From the NCBI RefSeq assembly GCF_002095315.1, contig NZ_MLFN01000023.1:1-55327 (forward strand): a DNA stretch of 55,327 nt, in the 5' to 3' direction. The stretch is from Pantoea conspicua (lineage in GTDB: Bacteria; Pseudomonadota; Gammaproteobacteria; Enterobacterales; Enterobacteriaceae). Under the pieces are notes generated by a model, which was given only the letters and a program-made list of their open reading frames with translations, had not been told where the DNA came from and did no database searches. The translations under genes and the position numbers were made by a program. Of the stretch, positions 29,161 to 38,364 are shown piece after piece. Within the stretch, counting starts at the first letter, position 1, and every line of letters starts with the position of its first letter.

Positions 29161-31154
29161 TTACGCCAGCAGCGCTTTCGCTTTGGCGACCACGTTATCG
29201 ACGGTGAAGCCGAACATTTCAAACAGCTGATCGGCCGGAGCGGATTCGCCGAAGCTGGTCATGCCGACGATAGCGCCGTTCAGACCGGTATATTTGAACC
29301 AGTAATCGGCGATACCTGCTTCAATAGCCACGCGTGCGCTAACGGCTTTCGGCAGGACAGATTCACGGTAAGCGTCACTCTGCTTGTCGAATGCATCAGT
29401 CGATGGCATAGAGACCACACGAACTTTCCGGCCTTCGCTGGTGAGTTTATCCCAGGCACCCACTGCCAGCTCAACTTCTGAACCGGTGGCGATCAGGATC
29501 ACTTCAGGCGTACCGTCGCAATCTTTCAGCACGTAGCCCCGCGCGCTACGTCAGCCAGTTGCTCAGTGCTGCGTTCCTGCTGCGCCAGGTTCTGACGAGA
29601 GAAGATCAGCGCTGTCGGGCCATCTTTACGCTCGATGGCATATTTCCACGCCACCGCCGACTCCACCTGGTCGCACGGACGCCACAGGCTCATGTTCGGG
29701 GTGGTACGCAGGCTGGCCATCTGCTCTACCGGCTGATGCGTCGGGCCATCTTCACCCAGACCGATTGAGTCGTGGGTATAAACCATGATCTGACGGATCT
29801 TCATCAGTGCCGCCATACGCGCCGCGTTACGCGCATATTCAACGAACATCAGGAAGGTAGCGGTGTACGGCAGGAAACCACCGTGCAGTGCCAGACCGTT
29901 CGCAATCGCGGTCATACCAAATTCACGCACGCCGTAATGGATGTAGTTACCGGCGGCATCTTCATTGATTGGCTTAGAGCCAGACCAGATGGTCAGGTTG
30001 CTGGGCGCCAGATCGGCTGAGCCACCCAGGTATTCCGGCAGGATTTTACCAAAGGCTTCGATGGCATTCTGTGATGCTTTACGGCTGGCGATTTTTGCCG
30101 GGTTAGCCTGCAGCTGCTCGATGAACTTCTGCGACTCCTGCTGCCAGTTAGCTGGCAGTTCGTTGCTGACACGACGTTTGAACTCGGCTGCCAGCTCAGG
30201 ATGCGCCTGCGCGTAAGCGGCGAATTTCTTATCCCAGGCGGCTTGTTTCGCCTGGCCAGCTTCTTTCGCATCCCACTCCGCGTAAATATCAGAAGGGATA
30301 ACGAAAGGTGCATGTTCCCAGCCCAGCTGTTTGCGGGTCAGGGCCACTTCATCATCGCCCAGCGGTGCGCCGTGCGAATCATGGGTGCCCGCTTTGTTCG
30401 GCGAACCGAAACCGATAACAGTTTTGCACATCAGCAGCGACGGCTTATCGCTGACGCTTTTCGCTTCGTCGATCGCTTTGGCAATAGCATCAGCATCGTG
30501 ACCATCAACGCCACGCACCACGTGCCAGCCGTAGGCTTCAAAGCGTTTTGCGGTGTCATCCGTAAACCAGCCATCAATGTGACCGTCGATGGAGATGCCG
30601 TTGTCATCATAAAACGCCACCAGTTTGCCCAGCTTGAGGGTACCAGCCAGCGAGCAGACTTCGTGTGAAATCCCTTCCATCATGCAGCCGTCACCCATGA
30701 AGACATAGGTATTGTGGTCTACGATGTCATGGCCCGGACGGTTGAACTGCGCCGCCAGCGTACGCTCAGCAATAGCGAAACCGACCGCGTTGGCGATGCC
30801 CTGGCCCAGTGGACCGGTGGTGGTTTCAACGCCTGCGGTGTAGCCATATTCCGGGTGACCTGGAGTTTTTGAGTGCAGCTGGCGGAAGTTTTCCAGTTCG
30901 CTCATCGGCAGATCGTAGCCGGTGAGGTGCAGCAGGCTGTAAATCAGCATTGAGCCGTGACCGTTGGAGAGCACGAAGCGGTCGCGGTCAGCCCACAGCG
31001 GGTTAGTTGGATTGTGATTCAGGTAGCCGCGCCACAGTACTTCTGCGATGTCCGCCATGCCCATCGGGGCACCCGGATGTCCCGATTTAGCTTTCTGTAC
31101 TGCGTCCATACTTAACGCGCGAATGGCGTTGGCAAGCTCTTTACGAGAGGGCAT
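29161..31154 (-). CDS. tktA: Transketolase, reading frame broken by one missing base
   Basis: Thiamine-diphosphate enzyme that moves two-carbon units in the pentose phosphate pathway. From ATG 31154 the frame runs 542 residues, with the TPP motif [17 protein letters not shown] and the pyrimidine domain [17 protein letters not shown], and ends at ...[10 protein letters not shown]. The C-terminal domain ([17 protein letters not shown] to AKALLA) is in another frame. At 29537-29540 the plus strand has CCCC; five C would give ARGGYVLKDC and a normal 664-residue protein. The remainder is undamaged, so an error in a homopolymer is the simplest reading. A true loss would leave only any tktB elsewhere. 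Confidence 0.92.
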
Positions 31155-31425
31155 TTTCTACTCCAGGTCGGATTAATGCTTCGCGCCTTAACTTATTGTT
31201 ATTAATCAGTTATCGGGCAAAACAAGGAAAAAGTTGCAGATCAATGTACATGAAAAACATGGCAAAAGTACATGCTGTAAAACGCTAAATGTGCCCGCTT
31301 CGCCTGGCTTTTCCGGCGATGTCTGCTAGCAAAGTGCCGGAAGGCGCGCTATAACCGAATCGTTTAAACACCTGGCGGTGTTTCAGGTGTTTGTTTTTCT
31401 TACCTTGTTATGAATGGGATATGGA

Positions 31426-32181
31426 ATGAAAATCCAACAAACTGTGTTAGCTCTTGGGCTGGCAACGCTGCTGAGCGGCTGTCAGGGTTTAGACAATAAT
31501 GCGTTGATGCAGTCGGGCGCGCAGGCCTATCAGGCCTATACCCTGAGCGATGATCAGGTGAAACAGCTCAGCGATCAATCCTGTGAGCAGATGGATAAAG
31601 AGAACCAGATTGCACCTGCCAGCAGCGAATATCAGCAGCGTCTGAATAAAATCGCCACCGCGCTGGGCGATAACATCAACGGCGTACCGGCCAACTACAA
31701 GGTGTACCAGACCAAAGATGTCAACGCCTGGGCGATGGCTAACGGCTGTATCCGCGTCTATAGCGGCCTGATGGATATGATGACGGACAATGAAGTGGAA
31801 GGCGTGCTGGGCCATGAAATGGGTCACGTGGCGCTGGGCCATACCCGTAAAGCGATGCAGCTGGCCTATGCCACCACCGCTGCACGAACCGCAGCGGCGT
31901 CAGTGGGCGGCGTGATTGGATCGCTGTCGCAGTCGCAGCTGGGTGAAATGGGAGAAAAACTGGTCAACGCCCAGTTCTCGCAAACCCAGGAGACACAGGC
32001 GGATGATTACTCCTACGATTTGATGAAGAAGCGCAACATCGACCCAATGGGGCTGGCAACCAGTTTTGAGAAGCTGGCAAAATTAGAACAGGGACGTCAG
32101 AGTTCGATGTTCGATTCGCATCCGGCCTCTGAGGCGCGCGCCCAGCATATCCGCGAGCGTATTGCGGCAGACGGCAAGTAA
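31426..32181 (+). CDS. loiP: M48-family outer-membrane metalloprotease LoiP (YggG)
   Basis: 251 residues. The lipobox is LLSGC with Cys18 as the lipidated residue. The zinc motif HEMGHVALGH (about 131-140) and the downstream EAQADDYSYDLM-like Glu (TQETQADDYSYDLM) are M48 hallmarks. E. coli LoiP cleaves between Phe residues and depends on BepA for its placement. The start is ATG 31426 (MKIQQTVLALG), by homology; an ATG four codons upstream is possible. Confidence 0.93.
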   Translation: MKIQQTVLALGLATLLSGCQGLDNNALMQSGAQAYQAYTLSDDQVKQLSDQSCEQMDKENQIAPASSEYQQRLNKIATALGDNINGVPANYKVYQTKDVNAWAMANGCIRVYSGLMDMMTDNEVEGVLGHEMGHVALGHTRKAMQLAYATTAARTAAASVGGVIGSLSQSQLGEMGEKLVNAQFSQTQETQADDYSYDLMKKRNIDPMGLATSFEKLAKLEQGRQSSMFDSHPASEARAQHIRERIAADGK

Positions 32182-32193
32182 TCCCGCCTCTGA

Positions 32194-32218
32194 GCGCGCA
32201 TGCATCCGGCATGCGCGC
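32194..32218. terminator. Hairpin between loiP and the YidB-like gene
   Basis: GCGCGCATGC (32194-32203) and GCATGCGCGC (32209-32218), a perfect 10-bp GC-rich stem with a 5-base loop between converging genes, no T-run. Confidence 0.45.
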
Positions 32219-32236
32219 CTGGTCATGCGAAGTCCG

Positions 32237-32647
32237 CTAGCGTTTAAATATCTGATCCACCATCGAGCCTAAATCCAGCTTATTGTCATGCAGCGCCTGT
32301 TCATCCATTCGTCCCTGCGGCGACATTTTATCGATCAGCTGCGGCAGCAGCGCGGCCAGCGTACCCGATGCACCCTTCACATCGGTGCCAAGTTTGTCCG
32401 CCAGCGACTGCAGTTCATCCTGACCAAAGGCAGACTGAATCTCACTGTGGTCAACCGGATGGTTATCGCCGGTGCCGATCCACGAACTGAATATCTCGCC
32501 TAACCCACCCTGCTGGAATTTATGCAGCAGCACCTCAATACCGCCCTGCTCCTGCACCCAGTGCCAGACTGCCTGCAACTGCCCCGGCGGATGCCCTTCA
32601 CTCTGGTGGCCATCCAGCGCACCAGCCAGTTCATCAAGAAAGCCCAT
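32237..32647 (-). CDS. YidB-like DUF937 family protein
   Basis: 136 residues, cytosolic. MGFLDELAGALDG, GGIEVLLHKFQQGGLGEIFSSWIG and PQLIDKMSPQGR are the DUF937 landmarks, similar to E. coli YidB. Function unknown. The start is ATG 32645-32647, matching the YidB N-terminus; the frame extends four codons further. In E. coli loiP and speB are not, to my knowledge, separated by such a gene. Confidence 0.82.
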   Translation of the reverse strand: MGFLDELAGALDGHQSEGHPPGQLQAVWHWVQEQGGIEVLLHKFQQGGLGEIFSSWIGTGDNHPVDHSEIQSAFGQDELQSLADKLGTDVKGASGTLAALLPQLIDKMSPQGRMDEQALHDNKLDLGSMVDQIFKR

Positions 32648-32775
32648 GATTATCTCCACTACACCATTTTAACGCTGTAAGTTTAGTTGCAGATAGGGGT
32701 TCGCGCCTGACGGTTAGCCGCCGGAGCCAGAAGGGAATCAATGGGATCACGGTAGAGAGAGGAACGTCATTGCAG

Positions 32776-32836
32776 CGGCGTCTGCCCGATGGACAGGACG
32801 CCGCGTTCAGCGCCTGCCGGACCAGAGCCGGCAGGC
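32776..32836 (-). terminator. Two hairpins downstream of speB
   Basis: CGGCGTC/GACGCCG (32776-32782 with 32797-32803) and GCCTGCCGG/CCGGCAGGC (32812-32820 with 32828-32836). The second lies 9 bases after the speB stop. Neither has a T-run. Confidence 0.45.
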
Positions 32837-32844
32837 ATCAGGCA

Positions 32845-33765
32845 TCAGCCTTTATTTACCGCCTGCACATGCAGCATATCCAGCGCCAGCGTGGCGGCGG
32901 CCAGTGCAGTGAGATCGGCGTGGTCGTAGCCAGGTGCGACTTCCACCAGATCCATACCGACGATGTTCATGCCCTGCAGACCGCGAATCAGCTTGGTAGC
33001 TTTATCGGTGGTCAGTCCGCCAATTACCGGGGTACCGGTGCCAGGCGCATGGGCCGGATCGAGGCAGTCAATGTCAAAGGTCAGATAGACCGGCAGATCG
33101 CCGACGGTGCGTTTTACTTCGGCCAGAATGTCATCGACGCTGCGATCGTTAACCTGCGCCGCATCCAGCACGTTAAAGCCCAGGCTCTTGTCAAACTCGG
33201 TACGGATACCGATCTGGACCGAGTGTTGTGGATCGATCAGGCCTTCTTTCGGCGCGGTGAAGAACATGGTGCCGTGGTCGAAGGTCGGGCCGTTGGAGTA
33301 GGTATCGGTATGCGCATCGAAGTGGACCAGCGCCATCTTACCGAAGTGCTTTGCATGGGCACGCAGCAGCGGCAGCGTCACGTAGTGATCGCCACCAAAG
33401 GTCATCATGCGTTTGCCGTTCGCCAGCAATTTTTCGGCGTGTGCCTGCAATTTGTCAGAGAGATCCTGCGAATCGCCAAAGGCGTAGACCAGATCGCCGC
33501 AGTCCACCACGTTCAGACGCTGACGCAGATCGAAATCCCACGGCCAGCGGCAGCCTTCCCACGCCAGGTTAGTTGAGATCTGGCGGATAGCGCCCGGGCC
33601 CAGACGACTGCCCGGGCGGCCCGAGGTGGCGGCGTCAAACGGTACACCGGTGATCACCCATTCAGCGTCACTGTCGTAAGGCTGGAAATTAAGCGGGAAG
33701 CGCATGAAACCAAAGGCGTTTGACACCAGGGAGTTGTCGTACTGGTTGCCGAGGGTATTATACAT
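32845..33765 (-). CDS. speB: Agmatinase
   Basis: 306 residues, as in E. coli. Hydrolyses agmatine to putrescine and urea. The dimanganese ureohydrolase motifs are [21 protein letters not shown] and [15 protein letters not shown]. It follows speA in the same direction, so the pair makes putrescine from arginine. Confidence 0.96.
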   Translation of the reverse strand: MYNTLGNQYDNSLVSNAFGFMRFPLNFQPYDSDAEWVITGVPFDAATSGRPGSRLGPGAIRQISTNLAWEGCRWPWDFDLRQRLNVVDCGDLVYAFGDSQDLSDKLQAHAEKLLANGKRMMTFGGDHYVTLPLLRAHAKHFGKMALVHFDAHTDTYSNGPTFDHGTMFFTAPKEGLIDPQHSVQIGIRTEFDKSLGFNVLDAAQVNDRSVDDILAEVKRTVGDLPVYLTFDIDCLDPAHAPGTGTPVIGGLTTDKATKLIRGLQGMNIVGMDLVEVAPGYDHADLTALAAATLALDMLHVQAVNKG

Positions 33766-33825
33766 AGATCGTCCTCTCTGTGGGCATCCGTCGGGCCAGG
33801 CCCGCGAGCCACTAAGCTATAGATG

Positions 33826-33867
33826 AAAAAAATCCCCTCCGCGTCGTTAGGCCCGACGAGGAAGGGA
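33826..33867 (-). terminator. speA terminator
   Basis: On the minus strand TCCCTTCCTCGTCG pairs imperfectly with CGACGCGGAGGGGA and is followed by seven T (33826-33832). It lies about 70 bases beyond the speA stop, before speB, implying speB also has its own promoter. Confidence 0.7.
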
Positions 33868-33935
33868 TGGTATGCGTCAGATTATCGACATTTCACCGGC
33901 AACTGCAATATCCGTTTCCCGGCGATCTGAACCGA

Positions 33936-35912
33936 TTACTCGTCTTCTAAGTAGGTGTAACCGTACAGACCGCTCTCGAACTCTTCGAGGAACTGTGCAC
34001 GCAGCTCGTCATCCAGATCGGATGCCTGCACCTGGTGACGGAATAGCGCCATCAGTTCGTTCGGATCGAGCTGCACGTAGCGCAGCATATCTGCCACGGT
34101 GTCGCCTTCGTCCGATAGCTGGACTTCGACATCGCCATTCTCACGGGCATAGACATCCACCGCTTCGGTATCACCGAACAGGTTGTGCATGTTGCCGAGA
34201 ATTTCCTGATAAGCACCCACCATGAAGAAGCCCAGCATCGGCGGATTATCCACGTCATATTCTGGCATCGGCATGGTGGTGGCGATACCGTCGCCATCAA
34301 CGTAGTGATCGATGGTGCCATCGGAGTCACAGGTGATGTCGAGCAGCACGGCGCGGCGCTCCGGCTTTTTGTTCAGCCCTTCCAGCGGCAGTACCGGGAA
34401 CAGCTGATCGATACCCCAGGCATCCGGCATCGACTGGAACAGCGAGAAGTTGACGTAAATCTTATCCGCCATCCGCTCCTGCAATTCGTCGATGATCGGA
34501 CGGTGCGCACGGTTGCTCGGATCGAGATGCTGCTGAATGTAGTGGCAGATGCTCAGATAGAGCTGCTCAGCCCAGGCGCGCTGCTTCAGATCGTAGGTGC
34601 CGGAGGAGTAACCAGTATGGATATCAAACAGATCCATCTGGCTATCGTGCAGCCATTCACGCAGCGAACGACGGGTGTTCGGCTCGTGCATCTCCTGCCA
34701 GGTTTCCCACATGCTGACAATCGGACGCGGTGCATCGGTATCCGGCGTTTCCGGCTTGCTGAACTCGTTACGCTCAACGCCGATGATGTTCGATACCAGC
34801 ACCGTGTGGTGCGCCGTTACCGCACGCCCCGACTCGGTAATCACCGTCGGATGCTCCAGGCCATGCTCATCACAGGCATCGCCAATCGCCCAGATGACGT
34901 TGTTGGCATACTCGTTCAGGCCGTAGTTGACCGAACAGTCAGACTGCGAGCGCGTTCCTTCGTAATCCACGCCCAGACCGCCGCCGACGTCGAAACATTT
35001 GATGTTAACGCCCAGTTTCGCCAGTTCAACGTAGAAGCGCGCCGACTCACGCACGCCGGTGGCGATGTCGCGAATGTTGGCCATCTGCGAACCGAGATGG
35101 AAGTGCAGCAGCTGCAGACTGTCGATACGGCCCGCTTCACGCATAATCTCGACCAGCTTCAGCACCTGGGTCGCCGACAGGCCGAATTTCGACTTCTCGC
35201 CACCGCTCGACTGCCACTTGCCCGAGCCCTGAGAGGCCAGACGGGCGCGGATACCAAGACGCGGCACCACGTTCAGACGCTCCGCCTCTTCCAGTACCAG
35301 CCGGACTTCGGTCATCTTCTCCAGCACCAGATAGACCTTGTGGCCCATCTTCTCACCGATCAGCGCCAGACGAATGTACTCGCGATCTTTATAGCCGTTA
35401 CAGACGATCACTGAACGGGTCTGACCGGCGTGGGCCAGTACCGCCATCAGCTCAGCTTTCGAGCCCGCTTCCAGTCCCAGCGGTTCGCCAGAGTGGATCA
35501 GCGATTCAATCACGCGTTTGTGCTGGTTCACTTTGATCGGGTAAACCAGGAAGTAGTCGCCTTTGTAACCGTACGATTCACGCGCACGTTTAAACGCGGC
35601 GTTAATTGAGCGCAGACGGTGTTGCAGAATCTGCGGGAAACAGAACAGCGCCGGCAGGCGCTGGCCCTGGGCTTCGCGCTCTTTGACCAGCCGGGCTAAA
35701 TCGACGCGTACATCCGGGCGATCCGGATCGGGACAGACACTGATGTGGCCCAGTTCGTTGACGTCGTAATAGTTGTTGCCCCACCAGGCAATGTTGTAGG
35801 TACGCAACATTTTGCTCGCATCCTGATCGTTCATTGCTACCTCCTGCATGGAGCGGAGTGCACCCTGTTCGCCAGCTGACGAACCCTTGATATTCTTTAT
35901 GTCGTCAGACAT
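33936..35912 (-). CDS. speA: Biosynthetic arginine decarboxylase
   Basis: 658 residues, the E. coli SpeA length. PLP fold-III decarboxylase making agmatine. The PLP lysine is in [14 protein letters not shown]. The glycine-rich [14 protein letters not shown] holds phosphate, and the active-site Cys/Asp region [15 protein letters not shown] is present. The start is ATG 35910-35912 ([10 protein letters not shown]), 6 bases after GAGG; the frame extends four codons further from a non-ATG start that I reject. Confidence 0.96.
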   Translation of the reverse strand: MSDDIKNIKGSSAGEQGALRSMQEVAMNDQDASKMLRTYNIAWWGNNYYDVNELGHISVCPDPDRPDVRVDLARLVKEREAQGQRLPALFCFPQILQHRLRSINAAFKRARESYGYKGDYFLVYPIKVNQHKRVIESLIHSGEPLGLEAGSKAELMAVLAHAGQTRSVIVCNGYKDREYIRLALIGEKMGHKVYLVLEKMTEVRLVLEEAERLNVVPRLGIRARLASQGSGKWQSSGGEKSKFGLSATQVLKLVEIMREAGRIDSLQLLHFHLGSQMANIRDIATGVRESARFYVELAKLGVNIKCFDVGGGLGVDYEGTRSQSDCSVNYGLNEYANNVIWAIGDACDEHGLEHPTVITESGRAVTAHHTVLVSNIIGVERNEFSKPETPDTDAPRPIVSMWETWQEMHEPNTRRSLREWLHDSQMDLFDIHTGYSSGTYDLKQRAWAEQLYLSICHYIQQHLDPSNRAHRPIIDELQERMADKIYVNFSLFQSMPDAWGIDQLFPVLPLEGLNKKPERRAVLLDITCDSDGTIDHYVDGDGIATTMPMPEYDVDNPPMLGFFMVGAYQEILGNMHNLFGDTEAVDVYARENGDVEVQLSDEGDTVADMLRYVQLDPNELMALFRHQVQASDLDDELRAQFLEEFESGLYGYTYLEDE

Positions 35913-36425
35913 CGCGAACCTCAATTTTCCGTTGAAAGATAAAACTGTTAACCGGCTTACTGGCCGCTAATCTGGAAATTCGTTGCCACATTAAACGCAA
36001 TGTCCTGTTCACCTGACGTTACCGTCAGCGCGATTCACGCATGAGAGTTAAGTGTAAAACACCCTGGCCATCTCCGTTGAAACCGAAAGCATTTAACAGA
36101 TTTGTATATGAGGACCACGGATAACGTGCGTCGTTCAGCTGCGCGGCGGCAGAGAAGAGACTAAACCGTAAGGATAGTGGTACAGATTAACCGGCGCCTG
36201 TGTCGGTAAAATTACCGCATCGAACATATTGTCGGCAGGACAGAGAAAGAGATGGGAAACAGGAGACAGCCAGCGCAGCGCCGCAGCACAGGGAACCGGG
36301 AGAAGAGAAAACGTGGTTCATTACTCGTATCACCTCCGCACATGCCAGCGGCACATGGAACACAACCTGGGTGAAAGCCAGACCCTTGTCTGACAGGCGC
36401 AACGCAAACTAAGGCGTCATCCTTG

Positions 36426-36452
36426 CTGCTGCTCTCGAAGCAGCGGCGTTTT
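36426..36452 (+). terminator. Orphan terminator-like hairpin upstream of metK
   Basis: CTGCTGCT (36426-36433), loop CTCGA, AGCAGCGG (36439-36446), an 8-bp stem with one G-T pair, followed by CGTTTT. It points toward metK but no recognised gene precedes it on the plus strand. Confidence 0.45.
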
Positions 36453-36591
36453 ATACAGTTTACCGCCGCAAAATGCAAAAAGATTATCGGGGAAACGCGT
36501 GGAGTGTCAGGAAATTATGCCGATAACCTTAACGGGTAAAATGCTGAAACAGAAAAAGGGCTGGTAATCCGCTCATCCTGTAACCTAAAAT

Positions 36592-36615
36592 AGCCGTCCA
36601 GATGGTTTTCCATCT
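36592..36615. promoter_or_regulatory. Tandem Met boxes (MetJ operator) upstream of metK
   Basis: Contiguous 8-mers AGCCGTCC, AGATGGTT and TTCCATCT resemble AGACGTCT with 6, 5 and 4 of 8 matches. They stand about 150 bases before the metK ATG, just upstream of the -10-like TTAATAT at 36623. MetJ with S-adenosylmethionine represses metK in E. coli, so this is the expected operator. Confidence 0.55.
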
Positions 36616-36760
36616 AAACAGGTTAATATCCAGGCGGTGTTGGCCTGCTGTGCTGACACAACCTCACTGCTCGCGGCTTTGCCTGAAGGGGCGTTAAGTC
36701 AGATGATACTCACTTGCGCTATGCAGTCGAATTCAAACCATTTGTAAGGTAAAGAACAGA

Positions 36761-37912
36761 ATGGCTAAACACCTTTTTACGTCCGAGTCCGTATCAGAAG
36801 GACATCCTGATAAAATCGCCGACCAGATCTCCGATGCTGTGCTGGATGCCATCCTTGAACAGGATCCTAAAGCACGCGTGGCCTGCGAAACTTACGTTAA
36901 AACCGGTATGGTTCTGGTTGGCGGTGAAATCACCACCAGCGCCTGGGTCGATATCGAAGAGATCACCCGTAACACCGTACGTGAAATCGGCTATGTTCAT
37001 TCCGATATGGGCTTTGATGCCAATTCCTGCGCGGTGTTAAGCGCGATAGGTAAACAGTCTCAGGACATCAACCAGGGCGTTGACCGCAGCGATCCGCTGG
37101 AGCAGGGTGCCGGCGACCAGGGCCTGATGTTTGGTTATGCCACCAACGAAACCGACGTGCTGATGCCTGCGCCGGTGACCTATGCGCACCGTCTGGTACA
37201 GCGTCAGGCTGAAGTGCGTAAAAACGGCACCCTGCCGTGGCTGCGTCCGGATGCCAAAAGCCAGGTCACTTTCCAGTATGACGACGGCAAAATCGTCGGC
37301 ATCGATGCGGTGGTACTCTCTACTCAGCACGCCGAATCTGTCAGCCAGAAAGATCTGCAGGAAGCGGTGATGGAAGAGATCATCAAGCCGGTTCTGCCTG
37401 CAGAATGGCTGAGCGCCTCGACTAAATACCACATCAACCCGACCGGTCGTTTTGTTATCGGCGGCCCGATGGGCGACTGCGGCCTGACCGGTCGTAAAAT
37501 CATCGTTGACACCTACGGCGGCATGGCGCGTCACGGTGGCGGCGCATTCTCAGGTAAAGACCCGTCAAAAGTGGACCGTTCAGCCGCCTACGCAGCCCGT
37601 TATGTGGCGAAGAACATCGTGGCAGCCGGTCTGGCGGATCGCTGTGAAATTCAGGTCTCTTACGCCATCGGCGTAGCAGAGCCGACCTCGATCATGGTCG
37701 AAACCTTCGGTACTGAGAAGGTCTCTACCGAGCAGCTGACGCTGCTGGTGCGTGAGTTCTTCGATCTGCGCCCGTATGGCCTGATTCAGATGCTCGACCT
37801 GCTGCACCCCATCTACAAAGAGACCGCCGCTTACGGTCACTTTGGTCGCGAACATTTCCCATGGGAAAAAACCGACAAAGCGGCACAGCTGCGCGAAGCT
37901 GCTGGCTTCTGA
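36761..37912 (+). CDS. metK: S-adenosylmethionine synthase
   Basis: 383 residues. Makes S-adenosylmethionine from methionine and ATP. The N-terminal [20 protein letters not shown] binds [15 protein letters not shown] and the P-loop-like [19 protein letters not shown] are the two PROSITE-type signatures. The ribosome binding site is GTAAGG. It has its own terminator and stands alone. Confidence 0.97.
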   Translation: MAKHLFTSESVSEGHPDKIADQISDAVLDAILEQDPKARVACETYVKTGMVLVGGEITTSAWVDIEEITRNTVREIGYVHSDMGFDANSCAVLSAIGKQSQDINQGVDRSDPLEQGAGDQGLMFGYATNETDVLMPAPVTYAHRLVQRQAEVRKNGTLPWLRPDAKSQVTFQYDDGKIVGIDAVVLSTQHAESVSQKDLQEAVMEEIIKPVLPAEWLSASTKYHINPTGRFVIGGPMGDCGLTGRKIIVDTYGGMARHGGGAFSGKDPSKVDRSAAYAARYVAKNIVAAGLADRCEIQVSYAIGVAEPTSIMVETFGTEKVSTEQLTLLVREFFDLRPYGLIQMLDLLHPIYKETAAYGHFGREHFPWEKTDKAAQLREAAGF

Positions 37913-37930
37913 TTTAAACCGGAATGATGA

Positions 37931-37958
37931 AAACCCTGCCGCTCAGGCAGGGTTTTTT
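37931..37958 (+). terminator. metK terminator
   Basis: AAACCCTGCC (37931-37940), loop GCTCA, GGCAGGGTTT (37946-37955) running into T6. Confidence 0.9.
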
Positions 37959-38063
37959 ATGCCTGACGCCAGTCAGTTATTCTCAAATCCTCTGATATGC
38001 GCCCTGCCCGCAGCAAAATTCCTGATCTCGTCTACACTTCTTTTCGCCTTTTCTGACAACAAA

Positions 38064-38079
38064 ATGTTAACGATTACAA
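38064..38079. promoter_or_regulatory. Distal GalR/GalS-type operator-like site
   Basis: ATGTTAACGATTACAA matches the strong site at 38267 in 13 of 16 positions. It lies about 300 bases before the galP ATG and 203 bases from the proximal operator, centre to centre, and might loop with it. Confidence 0.4.
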
Positions 38080-38266
38080 TTTGAAACGCTTTGTTTATCT
38101 GCTATTTAGGATTTACTCTACGTAGTTATTCTGCTGAAAATGCGTTATTTTCAGCGTCGTCTGATAGCCAATAAATAGAGCCTTGTCAGAAACTTAATGA
38201 GTGCTATACCTCACTGGTTAATTAACCTTTCCGGGCAAAAAATGCTGAATTTCAGGGTTTCAGCGT

Positions 38267-38282
38267 GTGTAAACGATTACAC
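38267..38282. promoter_or_regulatory. GalR/GalS operator of galP
   Basis: GTGTAAACGATTACAC fits the Gal operator consensus GTGnAAnCGnTTnCAC perfectly. Its centre (38274.5) is 60.5 bases upstream of the predicted start (38335), the position of the external operator in gal P1. Confidence 0.85.
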
Positions 38283-38285
38283 TGA

Positions 38286-38301
38286 TGTGATCGGACTCAC
38301 T
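38286..38301. promoter_or_regulatory. CRP site of galP
   Basis: TGTGA-TCGGAC-TCACT differs from the TGTGA-N6-TCACA core by one base. Its centre, 38293.5, is 41.5 bases before the start predicted from the -10 TAACAT (38323-38328), a class II position. Confidence 0.75.
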
Positions 38302-38364
38302 TTTTTCGCGCAAAGAGTTTTTTAACATTGATAAAAACAATGATGGATAAACCTGGAGGCTAAA

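Larger units (their letters stand above)
35913..36760. promoter_or_regulatory. Divergent speA-metK region
   Basis: 848 bases with no gene I can support. On the speA side there is a small hairpin CTGACG-TTAC-CGTCAG (36013-36028). On the metK side are tandem Met boxes and an orphan terminator (listed separately). Short frames exist at 36187-36402 and 36212-36478 (minus) and 36200-36412 (plus), but none shows a motif or convincing start. E. coli carries small speA-linked genes such as yqgB here; I could not recognise a homologue. Confidence 0.5.

Noticed and set aside
29161..29532. A separate small gene for a transketolase C-terminal domain
   Set aside because: It is the displaced end of tktA; adding one base at 29537-29540 joins the two frames exactly at the conserved position. 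Split two-subunit transketolases exist but are cut between other domains.
34185..35414. 409-codon frame on the plus strand opposite speA
   Set aside because: Long only because the opposite strand of speA has few stops; the protein looks like random His/Arg-rich sequence, while speA is certain.
36187..36478. Small protein genes between speA and metK on the minus strand (71 and 88 codons)
   Set aside because: No ribosome binding site, motif or recognisable homologue; Cys-rich composition seems a by-product of the DNA. Kept only as an open question in the intergenic entry.
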